Positions 39,896 through 48,336 of a stretch of DNA of 64,000 nt are shown here, in pieces. Numbering within the stretch: the stretch's first letter is position 1; every line of letters starts with the position of its first letter. Under the pieces are notes generated by a model. It ran no database searches. It was not told the origin of the DNA and saw nothing but the letters and a program-made list of their open reading frames with translations. Both the position numbers and the translations under genes were made by a program. Origin of the DNA: Shinella zoogloeoides (GTDB taxonomy: Bacteria > Pseudomonadota > Alphaproteobacteria > Rhizobiales > Rhizobiaceae); the NCBI RefSeq assembly GCF_033705735.1, contig NZ_CP131130.1, forward strand, positions 3,112,001 to 3,176,000. The letters are read 5' to 3'.

Positions 39896-41179
39896 ATGCT
39901 CAACGATCCGCGCTCCCATGGCCTTTGGGAGATGACTGCCCCGCCCGCCCCCGAAACCGCCGCCTTTTCCGGCTCGACCGAGGCGGACGTCGTCATTGTC
40001 GGCGGCGGCTTCACCGGCTTTTCGACCGCCCTTCATCTTGCCGAGCGCGGCACGCGCGTCGTCGTGCTCGAAGGGGCGGAAATCGGCTATGGCGGCTCCG
40101 GCCGCAATGTCGGCCTCGTCAATGCCGGCATGTGGGTGATGCCCGACGAACTGCCCGGCGTGCTCGGCGACGTCTATGGCGGCCGCCTGCTCGAAGTGCT
40201 CGGCAATGCGCCCCGCCTCGTCTTCGACCTCGTCGAGAAACACGCCATCGATTGCGAGATCAATCCCGTCGGCACGCTGCACTGCGCCGTCGGCCAGTCC
40301 GGCTTCGACGAACTCAAGCAGCGCGCCGAGCAATGGGCCCGCCGCGGCGCCCCGGTGCGCCTGCTCGACGCCGCCGAGACGGCGGTGAAGGTCGGCACGG
40401 ACGCCTATGCAGGCTCGCTGCTCGACCTGCGCGCCGGCACGATCCAGCCGCTCGCCTATGTGCGCGGCCTTGCCCGCGCCGCCATCGCCGCCGGTGCGAA
40501 GGTCTTCACCGGCAGCCCGGTGACGGGCGCGGAGCGGAACGGCAAGCGCTGGACGGTCAAGACAACACGCGGCACGGTCACGGCGGACTGGGTGGTCGTC
40601 GCCACCAACGCCTATACGGTCGCCCCATGGAACGAAGTTCGCACCGAGCTCGTGCATCTTCCCTATTTCAACTTCGCCACCGTGCCGCTCTCGCCGGAGA
40701 TGCAGGCAAAGATCCTGCCGGAAAAGCAGGGCGCATGGGACACGAAGGAAGTCCTCTCCTCCTTCCGCTTCGACAAGCGCGGCCGTCTCGTCTTCGGCAG
40801 CGTCGGCGCGCTGCGCGGCACCGGCACCGGCATCCACAAGGCCTGGGCGCGCCGCGCCCTGAAGAAGCTGTTCCCGGCGATCGGCGACATCGCCTTCGAG
40901 GCGGAATGGTACGGCAAGATCGGCATGACCTCCGACAGCCTGCCGCGCTTCCACCGCCTTGCCGAAAACGTCATCGGCTTTTCCGGCTATAACGGCCGCG
41001 GCATCGCGCCCGGCACGGTCTTCGGCCGCACCCTCGCCCAGCTCATTGCCGGCGAGATCGCCGAAATGGACCTGCCGCTGCCCGTCAGCGAGCCCGAGGC
41101 GCAGTCCTTCCGCACAGTGCGCGAAGGCTATTACGAACTCGGCGCGCAGATCGCCCATTTCGCCGGCGCGCGCCTCTAG
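39896..41179 (+). CDS. amaA: L-pipecolate oxidase AmaA-like FAD enzyme
   Basis: 427 residues from ATG 39896 (MLNDPRSHGLWEMTAPPAP); P. putida AmaA is about the same length and begins alike. DAO fold: ADVVIVGGGFTGFSTALHLAERG near residue 30, GYGGSGRNVGLVN near 63, and the C-terminal FAD block ENVIGFSGYNGRGIAPGTVFG near 362. AmaA oxidises L-pipecolate to piperideine-6-carboxylate, the cyclic form of the AmaB substrate. Nearness to amaB, hglS and a LysR gene repeats the P. putida arrangement. Related N-methylamino-acid oxidases cannot be excluded. The TAG stop forms the first bases of a palindromic repeat. Confidence 0.82.
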   Translation: MLNDPRSHGLWEMTAPPAPETAAFSGSTEADVVIVGGGFTGFSTALHLAERGTRVVVLEGAEIGYGGSGRNVGLVNAGMWVMPDELPGVLGDVYGGRLLEVLGNAPRLVFDLVEKHAIDCEINPVGTLHCAVGQSGFDELKQRAEQWARRGAPVRLLDAAETAVKVGTDAYAGSLLDLRAGTIQPLAYVRGLARAAIAAGAKVFTGSPVTGAERNGKRWTVKTTRGTVTADWVVVATNAYTVAPWNEVRTELVHLPYFNFATVPLSPEMQAKILPEKQGAWDTKEVLSSFRFDKRGRLVFGSVGALRGTGTGIHKAWARRALKKLFPAIGDIAFEAEWYGKIGMTSDSLPRFHRLAENVIGFSGYNGRGIAPGTVFGRTLAQLIAGEIAEMDLPLPVSEPEAQSFRTVREGYYELGAQIAHFAGARL

Positions 41180-41226
41180 AGCATTTCCAGCAAAAGTGCG
41201 AAGCGGTTTTGCGTTCGGAAATGCGG
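41177..41226 (+). repeat. Rhizobial-type palindromic repeat, copy 3
   Basis: GCATTTCC (41181-41188) pairs with GGAAATGC (41217-41224), and inside it GCAAAA (41190-41195) pairs with TTTTGC (41207-41212). The leading TAG is the amaA stop codon. This is the most typical copy of the element in the window. Confidence 0.7.
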
Positions 41227-41267
41227 CGAAACTTCCAGGCGAAAGCTGCCCGAGGCACTGCAAACAG

Positions 41268-41292
41268 AAAGGCCGGCATTACGCCGGCCTTT
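41268..41292. terminator. Bidirectional terminator between amaA and purU
   Basis: AAAGGCCGGC (41268-41277), loop ATTAC, GCCGGCCTTT (41283-41292): a 10-bp perfect stem, T-rich on the plus side and A/T-ended on the minus side, 7 bp from the purU stop. Confidence 0.85.
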
Positions 41293-41299
41293 TATCGTT

Positions 41300-42184
41300 T
41301 CAGCCCATGCGCTCCGACTTGTAGGAGCCCGGGCTCGGCGGGAAGACGATGGTCTTGTTGCCGTTCATGAAGACCCGGTGGTGGATATGGGCGTGCACGG
41401 CGCGGGCGAGCACCTGGCTCTCCACGTCGCGGCCGATCGAGACATAGTCGTCCGCCGACTGCGCATGGGTGATGCGCGCGACGTCCTGCTCGATGATCGG
41501 ACCCTCGTCGAGGTCTTCCGTCACATAGTGCGCCGTCGCGCCGATCAGCTTCACGCCGCGCTCGAAGGCCTGCTTGTAGGGGTTGGCCCCCTTGAAGGAC
41601 GGCAGGAACGAGTGGTGGATGTTGATGATGCGGCCCGACATCTTCTTGCAGACGGCGTCCGACAGGACCTGCATGTAGCGGGCGAGAACGATGAGTTCGG
41701 CGCCGGACTGCTCGACGACTTCCATCAGCCGTGCCTCGGCCTGCGGCTTGTTCTCCTTCGTCACCTTGACGTGATGGAAGGGGATATCGTGGTTGACGAT
41801 GACTTTCTGGTAATCGAAATGGTTGGAGACGACGCCGACGATGTCGATCGGCAGCGCGCCGATCTTCCAGCGGTAGAGCAGGTCGTTGAGGCAATGGCCG
41901 AAGCGCGAGACCATCAGCAGCACCTTCATGCGCTCGTCGCTGTTGTGGAACCGGTGGACCATCGCGAATTTCTTGGAGATCGGAGCGAAGCCGGCATCGA
42001 TATCGTCCTGCGTTGCGCCGCCCTCGCTGGTGAAGGTGAGGCGCATGAAGAACAGGCCCGTCTCGAGGTCGTCGAACTGCGACGAATCCACGATATTGCA
42101 TTCCTTCTCGGCCAGGTAGCCGGTGATCGCAGCGACGATGCCGCGGGTCGATTGGCAGGTTACGGTCAGCACATAGCTTTTCAT
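41300..42184 (-). CDS. purU: Formyltetrahydrofolate deformylase PurU
   Basis: 294 residues from ATG 42184 (MKSYVLTVTCQSTRGIVAAIT); ATG 42193 adds three residues. It hydrolyses 10-formyltetrahydrofolate to formate and tetrahydrofolate. An N-terminal ACT domain (1-80) is followed by a formyltransferase-fold domain with RFGHCLNDLLYRW near 94 and the catalytic Asn-His-Asp set in IINIHHSFLPSFKGANPY near residue 195 and THAQSADDYVSIG near 247. Rhizobial genomes often carry several purU copies next to demethylase or oxidase genes. Here it is convergent with amaA, not co-transcribed with it. Confidence 0.93.
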   Translation of the reverse strand: MKSYVLTVTCQSTRGIVAAITGYLAEKECNIVDSSQFDDLETGLFFMRLTFTSEGGATQDDIDAGFAPISKKFAMVHRFHNSDERMKVLLMVSRFGHCLNDLLYRWKIGALPIDIVGVVSNHFDYQKVIVNHDIPFHHVKVTKENKPQAEARLMEVVEQSGAELIVLARYMQVLSDAVCKKMSGRIINIHHSFLPSFKGANPYKQAFERGVKLIGATAHYVTEDLDEGPIIEQDVARITHAQSADDYVSIGRDVESQVLARAVHAHIHHRVFMNGNKTIVFPPSPGSYKSERMG

Positions 42185-42554
42185 CGGTCTCATCTCGCGT
42201 TCGGCCGGTGCTGCGGGCAGGCGCCGGCGATCCCCTTTTTTGCGGCCGCGTGAACGGCTCGGTGCATATTTCAGGCCGCTCGCGGCAGCGCAAGCCCCTG
42301 CAATGGCGGAAAGCTACGCCGGGTCTTGCAAGGAATCCCTCCGGTTCGCGACATCCAATGCGTCGAAAATGCCAGCAGGCCCGCCCGAAGCCGCCCCACC
42401 GCCCTTCCGGCCCGCTCTGCGTGATCCCGCCTGAAGGGCGAAGGCGGCGCTTTCTTGCACAAATGCAAGCCCGGCCCCTTCCGGGCGAAAATCCATATGG
42501 ACACTATTATGGACATATGTTCTATAAAATGGACAGAGTAGACGGGAGCGCGCC
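42185..42554. other. Intergenic region holding the IclR-type operator
   Basis: 370 bp between the divergent purU and TIM-barrel genes. The last 60 bp hold the 24-bp element shared with the ABC transporter promoter, followed by an AT-rich stretch (TTCTATAAAATGG) suitable as a -10 region. The purU side shows only weak AT-poor sequence; I found no gene or RNA in it. Confidence 0.5.
42494..42517 (+). promoter_or_regulatory. Putative IclR-regulator operator, copy A
   Basis: A 24-bp element beginning CATATGGACACTAT and ending TGGACATA. It is identical at 21 of 24 positions to the element upstream of the sugar-type binding protein gene (51941-51964, minus strand). It ends 37 bp before the ATG at 42555. 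The arms form an imperfect inverted repeat of TATGTCCA type. Confidence 0.7.
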
Positions 42555-43742
42555 ATGCATCTTTCCATGTGGACCTATCCCTGGGACATCCAGGACCAGG
42601 GACTGGAGGCGCTCGCCGCCGACCTTGCCGGCCGCGCCGGGCTGAACACGGTCAGCATGGCCACCTCCTACCATGCCGGCCGCTTCCTTCAGCCGCGCAG
42701 CCCGCAGCAGAAGGCCTATTTCCCGGAGGACGGCACGGTCTATTTCCGGCCGGACGAAAGCCTCTGGCGGGACAAGACGATCCGCCCGCTGATGGCCGAA
42801 AACGTCGCCGAGCGCGGCGACATGCTGGCGGCGCTGGCCAAGGCACGGGCGCAGACCGGCCTCAAGGTCTCCTGCTGGACGGTCTGCCTGCACAACAGCC
42901 GCCTCGGCATGCTGCATCCCGGGCATGTCACCCGCAATGCCTTCGGCAATGCCAACTATTACAATCTCTGCCCCTCCAGCCCCGCCGCGCGCGACTATGT
43001 CGTGACCCTCGTCCGCGACATCACGACGAACCACAAGCCCGACATGCTGGAGCTGGAGAGCCCGAACTTCATGGGCTTTGCCCATGAATACCACCACGAG
43101 AAGGACGGCGTCGGCCTCAATGCCGAGGACGACTTCCTGCTCTCGCTCTGCTTCTGCGACCATTGCACCGCGCGGGCCGAAAAGGCCGGCGTGCCGGTGG
43201 AGGGCGCGCGCAGGACGGTCGCCCGCTTCATCGCCGAGCTTTGCGAGCGCGCCGTGCCGGAGCGACAGTTCCCCGATTTCCCGGAAGCCGGCATCGACAC
43301 CTTCCGCGCCCATCCCGAGCTTCACGCCTTCCTCGCCTGGCGCAGCGAGCCGGTGACGAGCCTGATCGGCGAGATCAGGGCCGCCGCCGACCCGGCGACG
43401 CGCATCGTGCTGATCGACCTCAAGGACGGCTGGCTCGGCGGCGTCGACCTTGCCGCCGTCGGCAGGCTCTGCGACGGGGCGATCCTCTGCTGCTACGACA
43501 TGACGCCCGAGGCCGTCGGCGAGGTCATCCGCACTGGCCGGACGCTGCTCGGGCCGGACAAATTCCTGGGGCTCGGCCTTCGCGTCTTCTATCCCGAGGT
43601 CGACGGCCCGGACATCCTGACCGCGCGCGTGAAAAACGCCGTCGAAGCGGGCGTCGACGGCGTCAATTTCTACAATTACGGGCTCATTCCGGCCAGACGC
43701 CTCGACTGGGTGGGCGAGGCGGTGGCGGCGATCAGCCGCTGA
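42555..43742 (+). CDS. Uncharacterised protein, TIM-barrel/glycoside-hydrolase-like
   Basis: 395 residues, start ATG 42555 after GGGAG. I do not recognise a named family. Alternating hydrophobic strands and conserved acidic or aromatic ends suggest a TIM barrel: MHLSMWTYPWDIQDQGLEAL at the start, VSMATSYHAGRF near residue 36, MLELESPNFMGFAHEYHHEKDG near 165, IVLIDLKDGWLGGVD near 287 and GVNFYNYGLIP at the end. CFCDHC near 198 is a CxxC-like pair that could bind metal. No signal peptide, so it is cytoplasmic. It shares an operator with the convergent ABC/PLP-enzyme operon, and its last 11 bp overlap that operon's final gene. It probably handles the same imported compound. Confidence 0.65.
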   Translation: MHLSMWTYPWDIQDQGLEALAADLAGRAGLNTVSMATSYHAGRFLQPRSPQQKAYFPEDGTVYFRPDESLWRDKTIRPLMAENVAERGDMLAALAKARAQTGLKVSCWTVCLHNSRLGMLHPGHVTRNAFGNANYYNLCPSSPAARDYVVTLVRDITTNHKPDMLELESPNFMGFAHEYHHEKDGVGLNAEDDFLLSLCFCDHCTARAEKAGVPVEGARRTVARFIAELCERAVPERQFPDFPEAGIDTFRAHPELHAFLAWRSEPVTSLIGEIRAAADPATRIVLIDLKDGWLGGVDLAAVGRLCDGAILCCYDMTPEAVGEVIRTGRTLLGPDKFLGLGLRVFYPEVDGPDILTARVKNAVEAGVDGVNFYNYGLIPARRLDWVGEAVAAISR

Positions 43743-44745
43743 TCGGCTCGGCCACCTGGATCAGGCAGTCGCCGGCCTCACTGTCCGTGTGCAGCCGGTG
43801 GGAGATGACGATGCCGCCTTCGGCAAAGCGCAGCGCCTCCTCGCCGTCGTCCAGTCGCTCCAGATCGTGATACCAGCCGGCAAGGTCGCCGGCCGCCACA
43901 TGCGCGCCGAGCGCGACGGCCGGCTCGAACCAGCCGCGCCGGCTGGCATAGATGCCCTGGCTGTGCCGCGACAGCGAGAGAAGCTGAAGCGCGGGCGGCG
44001 CGGGCAGGGCCTGCCGCGACAGGACGGGCTTCTCGATAATGCCGAGCGCCAGGAGCAGCCGGTCGATGGCCGCCGCCGTGAAGGCCATGCTGTCAGGCGT
44101 CACCGTTCCGCCGCCGCCGAATTCGCCGGAAAGGCCGATCGTGCCGGCCCGGCCGGCGGCCCCCATCGAGGTCGGCGCCGCCGGCCCGTTGTCGGCGATG
44201 AAGGCATGGGCCGCGCCCATCGCCCGCATCAGGTCGAGCGAGCGCTCGAAACGCGCGGCATCGGCCTGCCGCTCGATGAGCGTGCAGGCCAGATGCGCCA
44301 TGGAGGTGCCGCCGGAATGGAGGTCGAGCACTGCGTCGTGCTGCGGGAACAGCGTGTGCTCGAGGAAATGCGCCAGCCGCGCCGTCGGCGTGCCGGCGGG
44401 ATCGCCCGGAAAGGCGCGGTTGAGATTGCCGCCGTCGAAGGGCGAGCAGCGTTTGGCCGCCATCACCGCCGGCAGGTTCGCCATCGGCAGGATGGTGACG
44501 GCGCCGCGGATCTTCGCCGCATCGAGAAGCCGCATCAGCCGCCCGAGCTGAAGCTCGCCCTCATATTCGTCGCCATGGTTGCCCGCCATCAGCAGAAGGC
44601 TCGGTCCCGCGCCGTTCTTCAGGCGCAGGATCGGGATGCGGATCTGGTAATAGGGCGAGCGGTCGACCGAATAGGGAATGGCGAGATGCCCGGCCTGCCG
44701 GCCGTCCAGCGCGAAATCGATCGGGTTGACAAGTCCGCTGTGCAT
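43732..44745 (-). CDS. AstE/AspA-family deacylase (M14-type zinc enzyme, DoeB-like)
   Basis: 337 residues. Succinylglutamate desuccinylase/aspartoacylase fold with the zinc ligands His and Glu in AGNHGDEYEGEL near residue 55 and His in LDLHSGGTSMAH near 141. The arginine-rich substrate block GNLNRAFPG lies near 107. Relatives remove succinyl, acetyl or other acyl groups from amino acids; DoeB acts on N-acetyl-diaminobutyrate in ectoine breakdown. Last gene of the importer/PLP-enzyme operon, 30 bp after ridA. In this context it may release an amino acid from an acylated form. Its 3' end overlaps the convergent TIM-barrel gene by 11 bp. Confidence 0.82.
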   Translation of the reverse strand: MHSGLVNPIDFALDGRQAGHLAIPYSVDRSPYYQIRIPILRLKNGAGPSLLLMAGNHGDEYEGELQLGRLMRLLDAAKIRGAVTILPMANLPAVMAAKRCSPFDGGNLNRAFPGDPAGTPTARLAHFLEHTLFPQHDAVLDLHSGGTSMAHLACTLIERQADAARFERSLDLMRAMGAAHAFIADNGPAAPTSMGAAGRAGTIGLSGEFGGGGTVTPDSMAFTAAAIDRLLLALGIIEKPVLSRQALPAPPALQLLSLSRHSQGIYASRRGWFEPAVALGAHVAAGDLAGWYHDLERLDDGEEALRFAEGGIVISHRLHTDSEAGDCLIQVAEPISG

Positions 44746-44775
44746 GGGGGTCTCCAGTCCGGGCAGGGGCCGCCC

Positions 44776-45120
44776 TCAGAGGGCGGCGACGGCGGTCATT
44801 TCGACGCGCAGGTCGGGATCGGCAAGGCGGGCCTCGACGCAGGCGCGGGCCGGCGGATTGGCTGGATCGATCCACGCATCATAGACACCGTTCATCGCAT
44901 CGAAATCCACGATCGCCGGCAAGAAGACATTGACGGCAAGGAGCTTCGAGCGATCCGTGCCGGCTTCCTTCAGAAGGGCGTCGATCTTGCCGAGCACGTC
45001 CTGGGTCTGGGCTTCGATGCCGGCCTTGCGGTCTTCGGCGACCTGGCCGGCAATGTAGACGAGACCGCCATAGCTGACGGCCTGGCTCATGCGCGAACCC
45101 TTCTGGTAACGCTGGATCAT
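44776..45120 (-). CDS. RidA/YjgF-family enamine/imine deaminase
   Basis: 114 residues, full family length. The substrate-binding Arg is in PPARACVEARLA near residue 92, and the C-terminal EMTAVAAL strand is typical. RidA proteins hydrolyse reactive 2-aminoacrylate-type enamines released by PLP dehydratases. It lies 39 bp downstream of just such a PLP enzyme gene in the same operon. That supports dehydratase chemistry there rather than simple racemisation. Operon-encoded RidA paralogues often have narrower roles than housekeeping RidA. Confidence 0.88.
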   Translation of the reverse strand: MIQRYQKGSRMSQAVSYGGLVYIAGQVAEDRKAGIEAQTQDVLGKIDALLKEAGTDRSKLLAVNVFLPAIVDFDAMNGVYDAWIDPANPPARACVEARLADPDLRVEMTAVAAL

Positions 45121-45159
45121 CGCGTGTTTTCCTTTTCTTCTGTGCTTGCTTGGGGAGGA

Positions 45160-46470
45160 TCAGCCGAAGCTGGTGAGATAGGCGGCCGTCACCGTATGGT
45201 CCGGGTCGAAGCCGTAGAGGATGGCGTGCCGGTCGAGGCAGGTGCAGGGATGCGAGATGCCGAACTCGACAACATCGCCGATGGCAACATCGCCTGCCCC
45301 CGGCAGGGCGACGAAGGCGTGCTGGTCGTTGAGGCGCAGCACCTCGGCGCCGGTGAAATCGCCAAGCCGCGCGCCGTTCCGGTAAAGCGCCAACGGTCGC
45401 GGCAGGCCCTGGTCGATGGCGACGTCGCGAAGGCCCATGCCGCAGATCGCAAGGCCCGACTCGGGGCGCGACAGCACCTCCGCCCAGACCCTGAGCGCCG
45501 GCTGGAAGCCCCCGGAGGCCGACACGGTCTCCTCGCCGATACGGAAGCCGCCGCGCGCATCGAGGCCGGCAAGGCCACGCTCGTAGATGCCGTGGTCGTG
45601 GAAGAAGATCGCCCCGCAGCGCAGCACCAGCCGGCAATCGGGATCGGCCTTGACGGCGGCGGAAAGCCCGGCGACGACCCGGTCGAAGAAGACCGAACCG
45701 CCCGCTGTCACAACCAGCGGCCGCTCGCTGCCGATGCGGGCGCGCACCTTCGGCAGGAAATCCGCCGTGAGCCGCATCAGGCCGTCGATCCGGCTGAGCG
45801 TCTCGTCGGCGTCGGCGGTCGCGGCGGCGCCCTCATAGGCGGCGATGCCGGTCAGCCGGAAGGTTGGCGTTTCCGCCGCAAGGATCGCGTCGAGGATCGC
45901 CCCGGCGGCCTCGGCGCTGCGCGCACCGGCGCGACCGGCACCGAACTCGACCAGAAGGCCGAGCGGCGGCAGGTCGCCGCGCTCCTGCCAGGCCGTGCGC
46001 AGTGCCTCGGCAAGCGGAAGCGAATCGACGAATATATGTATCTCCGCCGTCGGATAGCCGGCGAGCAGCGCGGCAAGGCGACGGGCAGCGGCAAGGCCGC
46101 CGATCTCGTTGGCAAGCATGAGCCGGCGCTGGCCGGCCTTCAGCAGCACGGCGGTCTGGCGGATATCGGCGACGGTCGTGCCCCACGCGCCCGCGGCCAG
46201 CAGCGCGCCGGAAATCGCCGTCGACATCGGCGTCTTGGCATGCGGGGCGATCTCGACGCCCTGACCTTTCACATAGGCCATCATCAGGTCCACATTGGCG
46301 GCGAAGGCCTGCCGGTCGAGCGAGATCAGCGGCAGCGCCATACTGCCGTCGAAGGGCTTCCAGCCCTGCCTGCCGATGGCATCGAGCGCAAGCGGCGCAT
46401 GGCCCGGCGGAAAGCCGCGGATGCGGTCGTCGATCATCGGATTGTCGGTGGCGGCGTGAAGGTCAGACAT
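45160..46470 (-). CDS. PLP-dependent D-serine dehydratase/D-threonine aldolase-like enzyme (DSD1 type)
   Basis: 436 residues from ATG 46470, preceded by GGGAG. Fold-type III (alanine racemase N-terminal) barrel with the PLP lysine in EIAPHAKTPMS near residue 77. The C-terminal beta domain has the His-x-Cys zinc site in GISHPCTCLDRH near 408, as in eukaryotic-type D-serine dehydratase. Members either eliminate water from D-serine or D-threonine or cleave D-threonine. The D-hydroxyamino acid used here is unknown. It overlaps the amidohydrolase by 8 bp and is followed by ridA. An open frame continuing to 46707 lies within the amidohydrolase and is not part of the gene. Confidence 0.82.
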   Translation of the reverse strand: MSDLHAATDNPMIDDRIRGFPPGHAPLALDAIGRQGWKPFDGSMALPLISLDRQAFAANVDLMMAYVKGQGVEIAPHAKTPMSTAISGALLAAGAWGTTVADIRQTAVLLKAGQRRLMLANEIGGLAAARRLAALLAGYPTAEIHIFVDSLPLAEALRTAWQERGDLPPLGLLVEFGAGRAGARSAEAAGAILDAILAAETPTFRLTGIAAYEGAAATADADETLSRIDGLMRLTADFLPKVRARIGSERPLVVTAGGSVFFDRVVAGLSAAVKADPDCRLVLRCGAIFFHDHGIYERGLAGLDARGGFRIGEETVSASGGFQPALRVWAEVLSRPESGLAICGMGLRDVAIDQGLPRPLALYRNGARLGDFTGAEVLRLNDQHAFVALPGAGDVAIGDVVEFGISHPCTCLDRHAILYGFDPDHTVTAAYLTSFG

Positions 46471-47398
46471 GGTGTTCTCCCATCCCGAGGCGGTAGGTCT
46501 CGTTGGCGGTCGTGAAGAAAAGGGCGCGCTGCTCGTCGAGCGAAAGCGGCGCGGCGACGGTGCGAAAGACCTCGTAGACCTCGTCGAAGGAGGCATGCAA
46601 GCCGGCCACCGGGAAATCGCTGGCGAACATCGCGCGCGCCGGTCCGAAGCAGTCGAGCGCGTGCTCGATGACCGGCCGCAGGCTTTCGAGCGTCCATTCA
46701 TTGTCATAGGCGACGAGGTCGGAAATCTTCAGCCGCACGTTCGGCTCGCGGCCGAGCGCCCGCAGGCCGCTCCTCCAGAGCGCCATGCCCGCCTCGCTCC
46801 GGTCCGCCGGGCTGCCGGCATGGTTGAGCGCGAAGAGCGTGTCGGGAAAGGCGCGCACGAGATCGACCGCCTCGTCCATCTGCCAGGGATAGAGCATCAG
46901 GTCGAAGACGAGGCCGGGGCGGGCGAGATGGGCAAGCCCCCGGCGCCAGGCGGGATCGGCCATGCGATGCGGGCGCGGCGCAAAACTCTTTGCCGGCTCC
47001 GGGTGCCAGCTCACGATGTCGCGGATGCCGACGACGTTCGGATTGGCCGCCTCCGCCTCGAGCAGGCGAAGGACATCGGGACTGTCGAGGGGGACGCGGG
47101 CGACATAGCGCCGCGCGATGCCACAGGAACGGTCGAGCCCGTCCAGCCAGCGGCTTTCCTCCAGCGGATGCGCGTCCGACCAGCCGGCTTCGACATGCAC
47201 CGTGGCGACGATGTCCTGCCGCGCGGCATCGGCGCGATATTCGGCGATGCCGTAGTCCTTCAGGATCGGCGCGAGGCTGCCATAGACCATCTCGCCGCCG
47301 GTCGCCCACGCCCTTTCCAGCCAAGGGTGACGCCCGAGCGACAGGTCCCAGAGATGGTGGTGCGGGTCGATGACCGGCCCGCCGTAGCGCATGCTCAT
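46463..47398 (-). CDS. COG3618 TIM-barrel amidohydrolase/lactonase
   Basis: 311 residues. The metal-binding start VIDPHHHLWDLS near residue 9 and the late aspartate in MFASDFPVAGLH near 268 define the amidohydrolase_2/COG3618 group. Some members are lactonases for sugar acids (for example L-fucono- or L-rhamnono-lactonase); others are uncharacterised. It overlaps the upstream permease gene by 4 bp and the PLP-enzyme gene by 8 bp. A lactone or amide derived from the imported compound is the likely substrate (inference). Confidence 0.85.
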   Translation of the reverse strand: MSMRYGGPVIDPHHHLWDLSLGRHPWLERAWATGGEMVYGSLAPILKDYGIAEYRADAARQDIVATVHVEAGWSDAHPLEESRWLDGLDRSCGIARRYVARVPLDSPDVLRLLEAEAANPNVVGIRDIVSWHPEPAKSFAPRPHRMADPAWRRGLAHLARPGLVFDLMLYPWQMDEAVDLVRAFPDTLFALNHAGSPADRSEAGMALWRSGLRALGREPNVRLKISDLVAYDNEWTLESLRPVIEHALDCFGPARAMFASDFPVAGLHASFDEVYEVFRTVAAPLSLDEQRALFFTTANETYRLGMGEHHV

Positions 47399-48336
47399 CG
47401 CCGCGCCTCTCGGCCGGAAATGAGCAGCAGCGCGAGGATCAGCGTGCCGAACATGATCGAGCGCCAGCCGGGCGAGGCATTGACCACCGTGATCAGCGCC
47501 GTCGTGGTGACGAGCAGGATCGCGCCCGGAATGGTGCCGGCATAGGTGCCGCGCCCGCCGAGGATGGAGGTGCCACCGAGCACGACGGCCGCGATCGACG
47601 TCAGGAGATAGGGATCGCCGATGCCGACATAGCCCTGCCGATTCATGCCGAGCACCAGGATGCCGGCAAGGCCCGCGAAGAAGCCCGAGAGAGCATAAAG
47701 GATCAGCGTGTTGCGCGTGACGCTGACGCCGGAAAGCCGCGTCGCCAGCGGATTGGCCCCGAGGGCGAGGAAGCGCGCGCCGATGGGCATACGGTGGATG
47801 AGCAGCAGCACGGCGGCCGACACGACGACCCAGAGGATCACGCCGGCGGGAATGCCGAGCGGCCGGGCTTGCCCGAGCAGGATGACCGCCGGATTGCTGA
47901 CCGTGACCGCGCTGCCGCCGGCGACGATGACGAGCAGGCCCTGCAGGAAGGTCGCCATGGCGAGCGTCATGATGATCGGCGGCACGCGGAGATAAGCCGC
48001 CCCCGCGCCGTTGAGGAAACCGATGCCGGCGGCAATCGCCAGCGCAAGGACGATGCCGACGAGGCCGGTCGGGTCCCAGGCGGGGGAGATCAGCGGCAGG
48101 AGGATCGCCGTGACGGTGATGACCGCGCCGACCGAAAGGTCGATGCCGCCCATCAGGATGACGAGCGTCTGTCCGGCCGCCGCGATGCCGATGACGGCGG
48201 CAAGCTCCAGAAGGTAGCGCAGGTGCCCGTAGGCGCCGAAGCCGCGCAGCGTGAGGCCTGCGACGAGCCAGACGAGCGCCACCAGCACGAAGGTCAGGAG
48301 CGGCGGGTTGCGGAACAGGGATCGCACTGCATTCAT
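47395..48336 (-). CDS. Sugar-type ABC transporter permease (RbsC-like), second copy
   Basis: 313 residues from ATG 48336 (MNAVRSLFRNPPLLTFV). About nine membrane segments. The cytoplasmic coupling region GGIDLSVGAVI near residue 63 and NPLATRLSGVSV near 195 (the EAA-like site of the RbsC/XylH family) are conserved, as is the C-terminal VVLGGTSILGGRGTYAGTI. It overlaps the first permease upstream and the amidohydrolase downstream, each by 4 bp. It probably pairs with the first permease as a heterodimer. Confidence 0.9.
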   Translation of the reverse strand: MNAVRSLFRNPPLLTFVLVALVWLVAGLTLRGFGAYGHLRYLLELAAVIGIAAAGQTLVILMGGIDLSVGAVITVTAILLPLISPAWDPTGLVGIVLALAIAAGIGFLNGAGAAYLRVPPIIMTLAMATFLQGLLVIVAGGSAVTVSNPAVILLGQARPLGIPAGVILWVVVSAAVLLLIHRMPIGARFLALGANPLATRLSGVSVTRNTLILYALSGFFAGLAGILVLGMNRQGYVGIGDPYLLTSIAAVVLGGTSILGGRGTYAGTIPGAILLVTTTALITVVNASPGWRSIMFGTLILALLLISGREARR

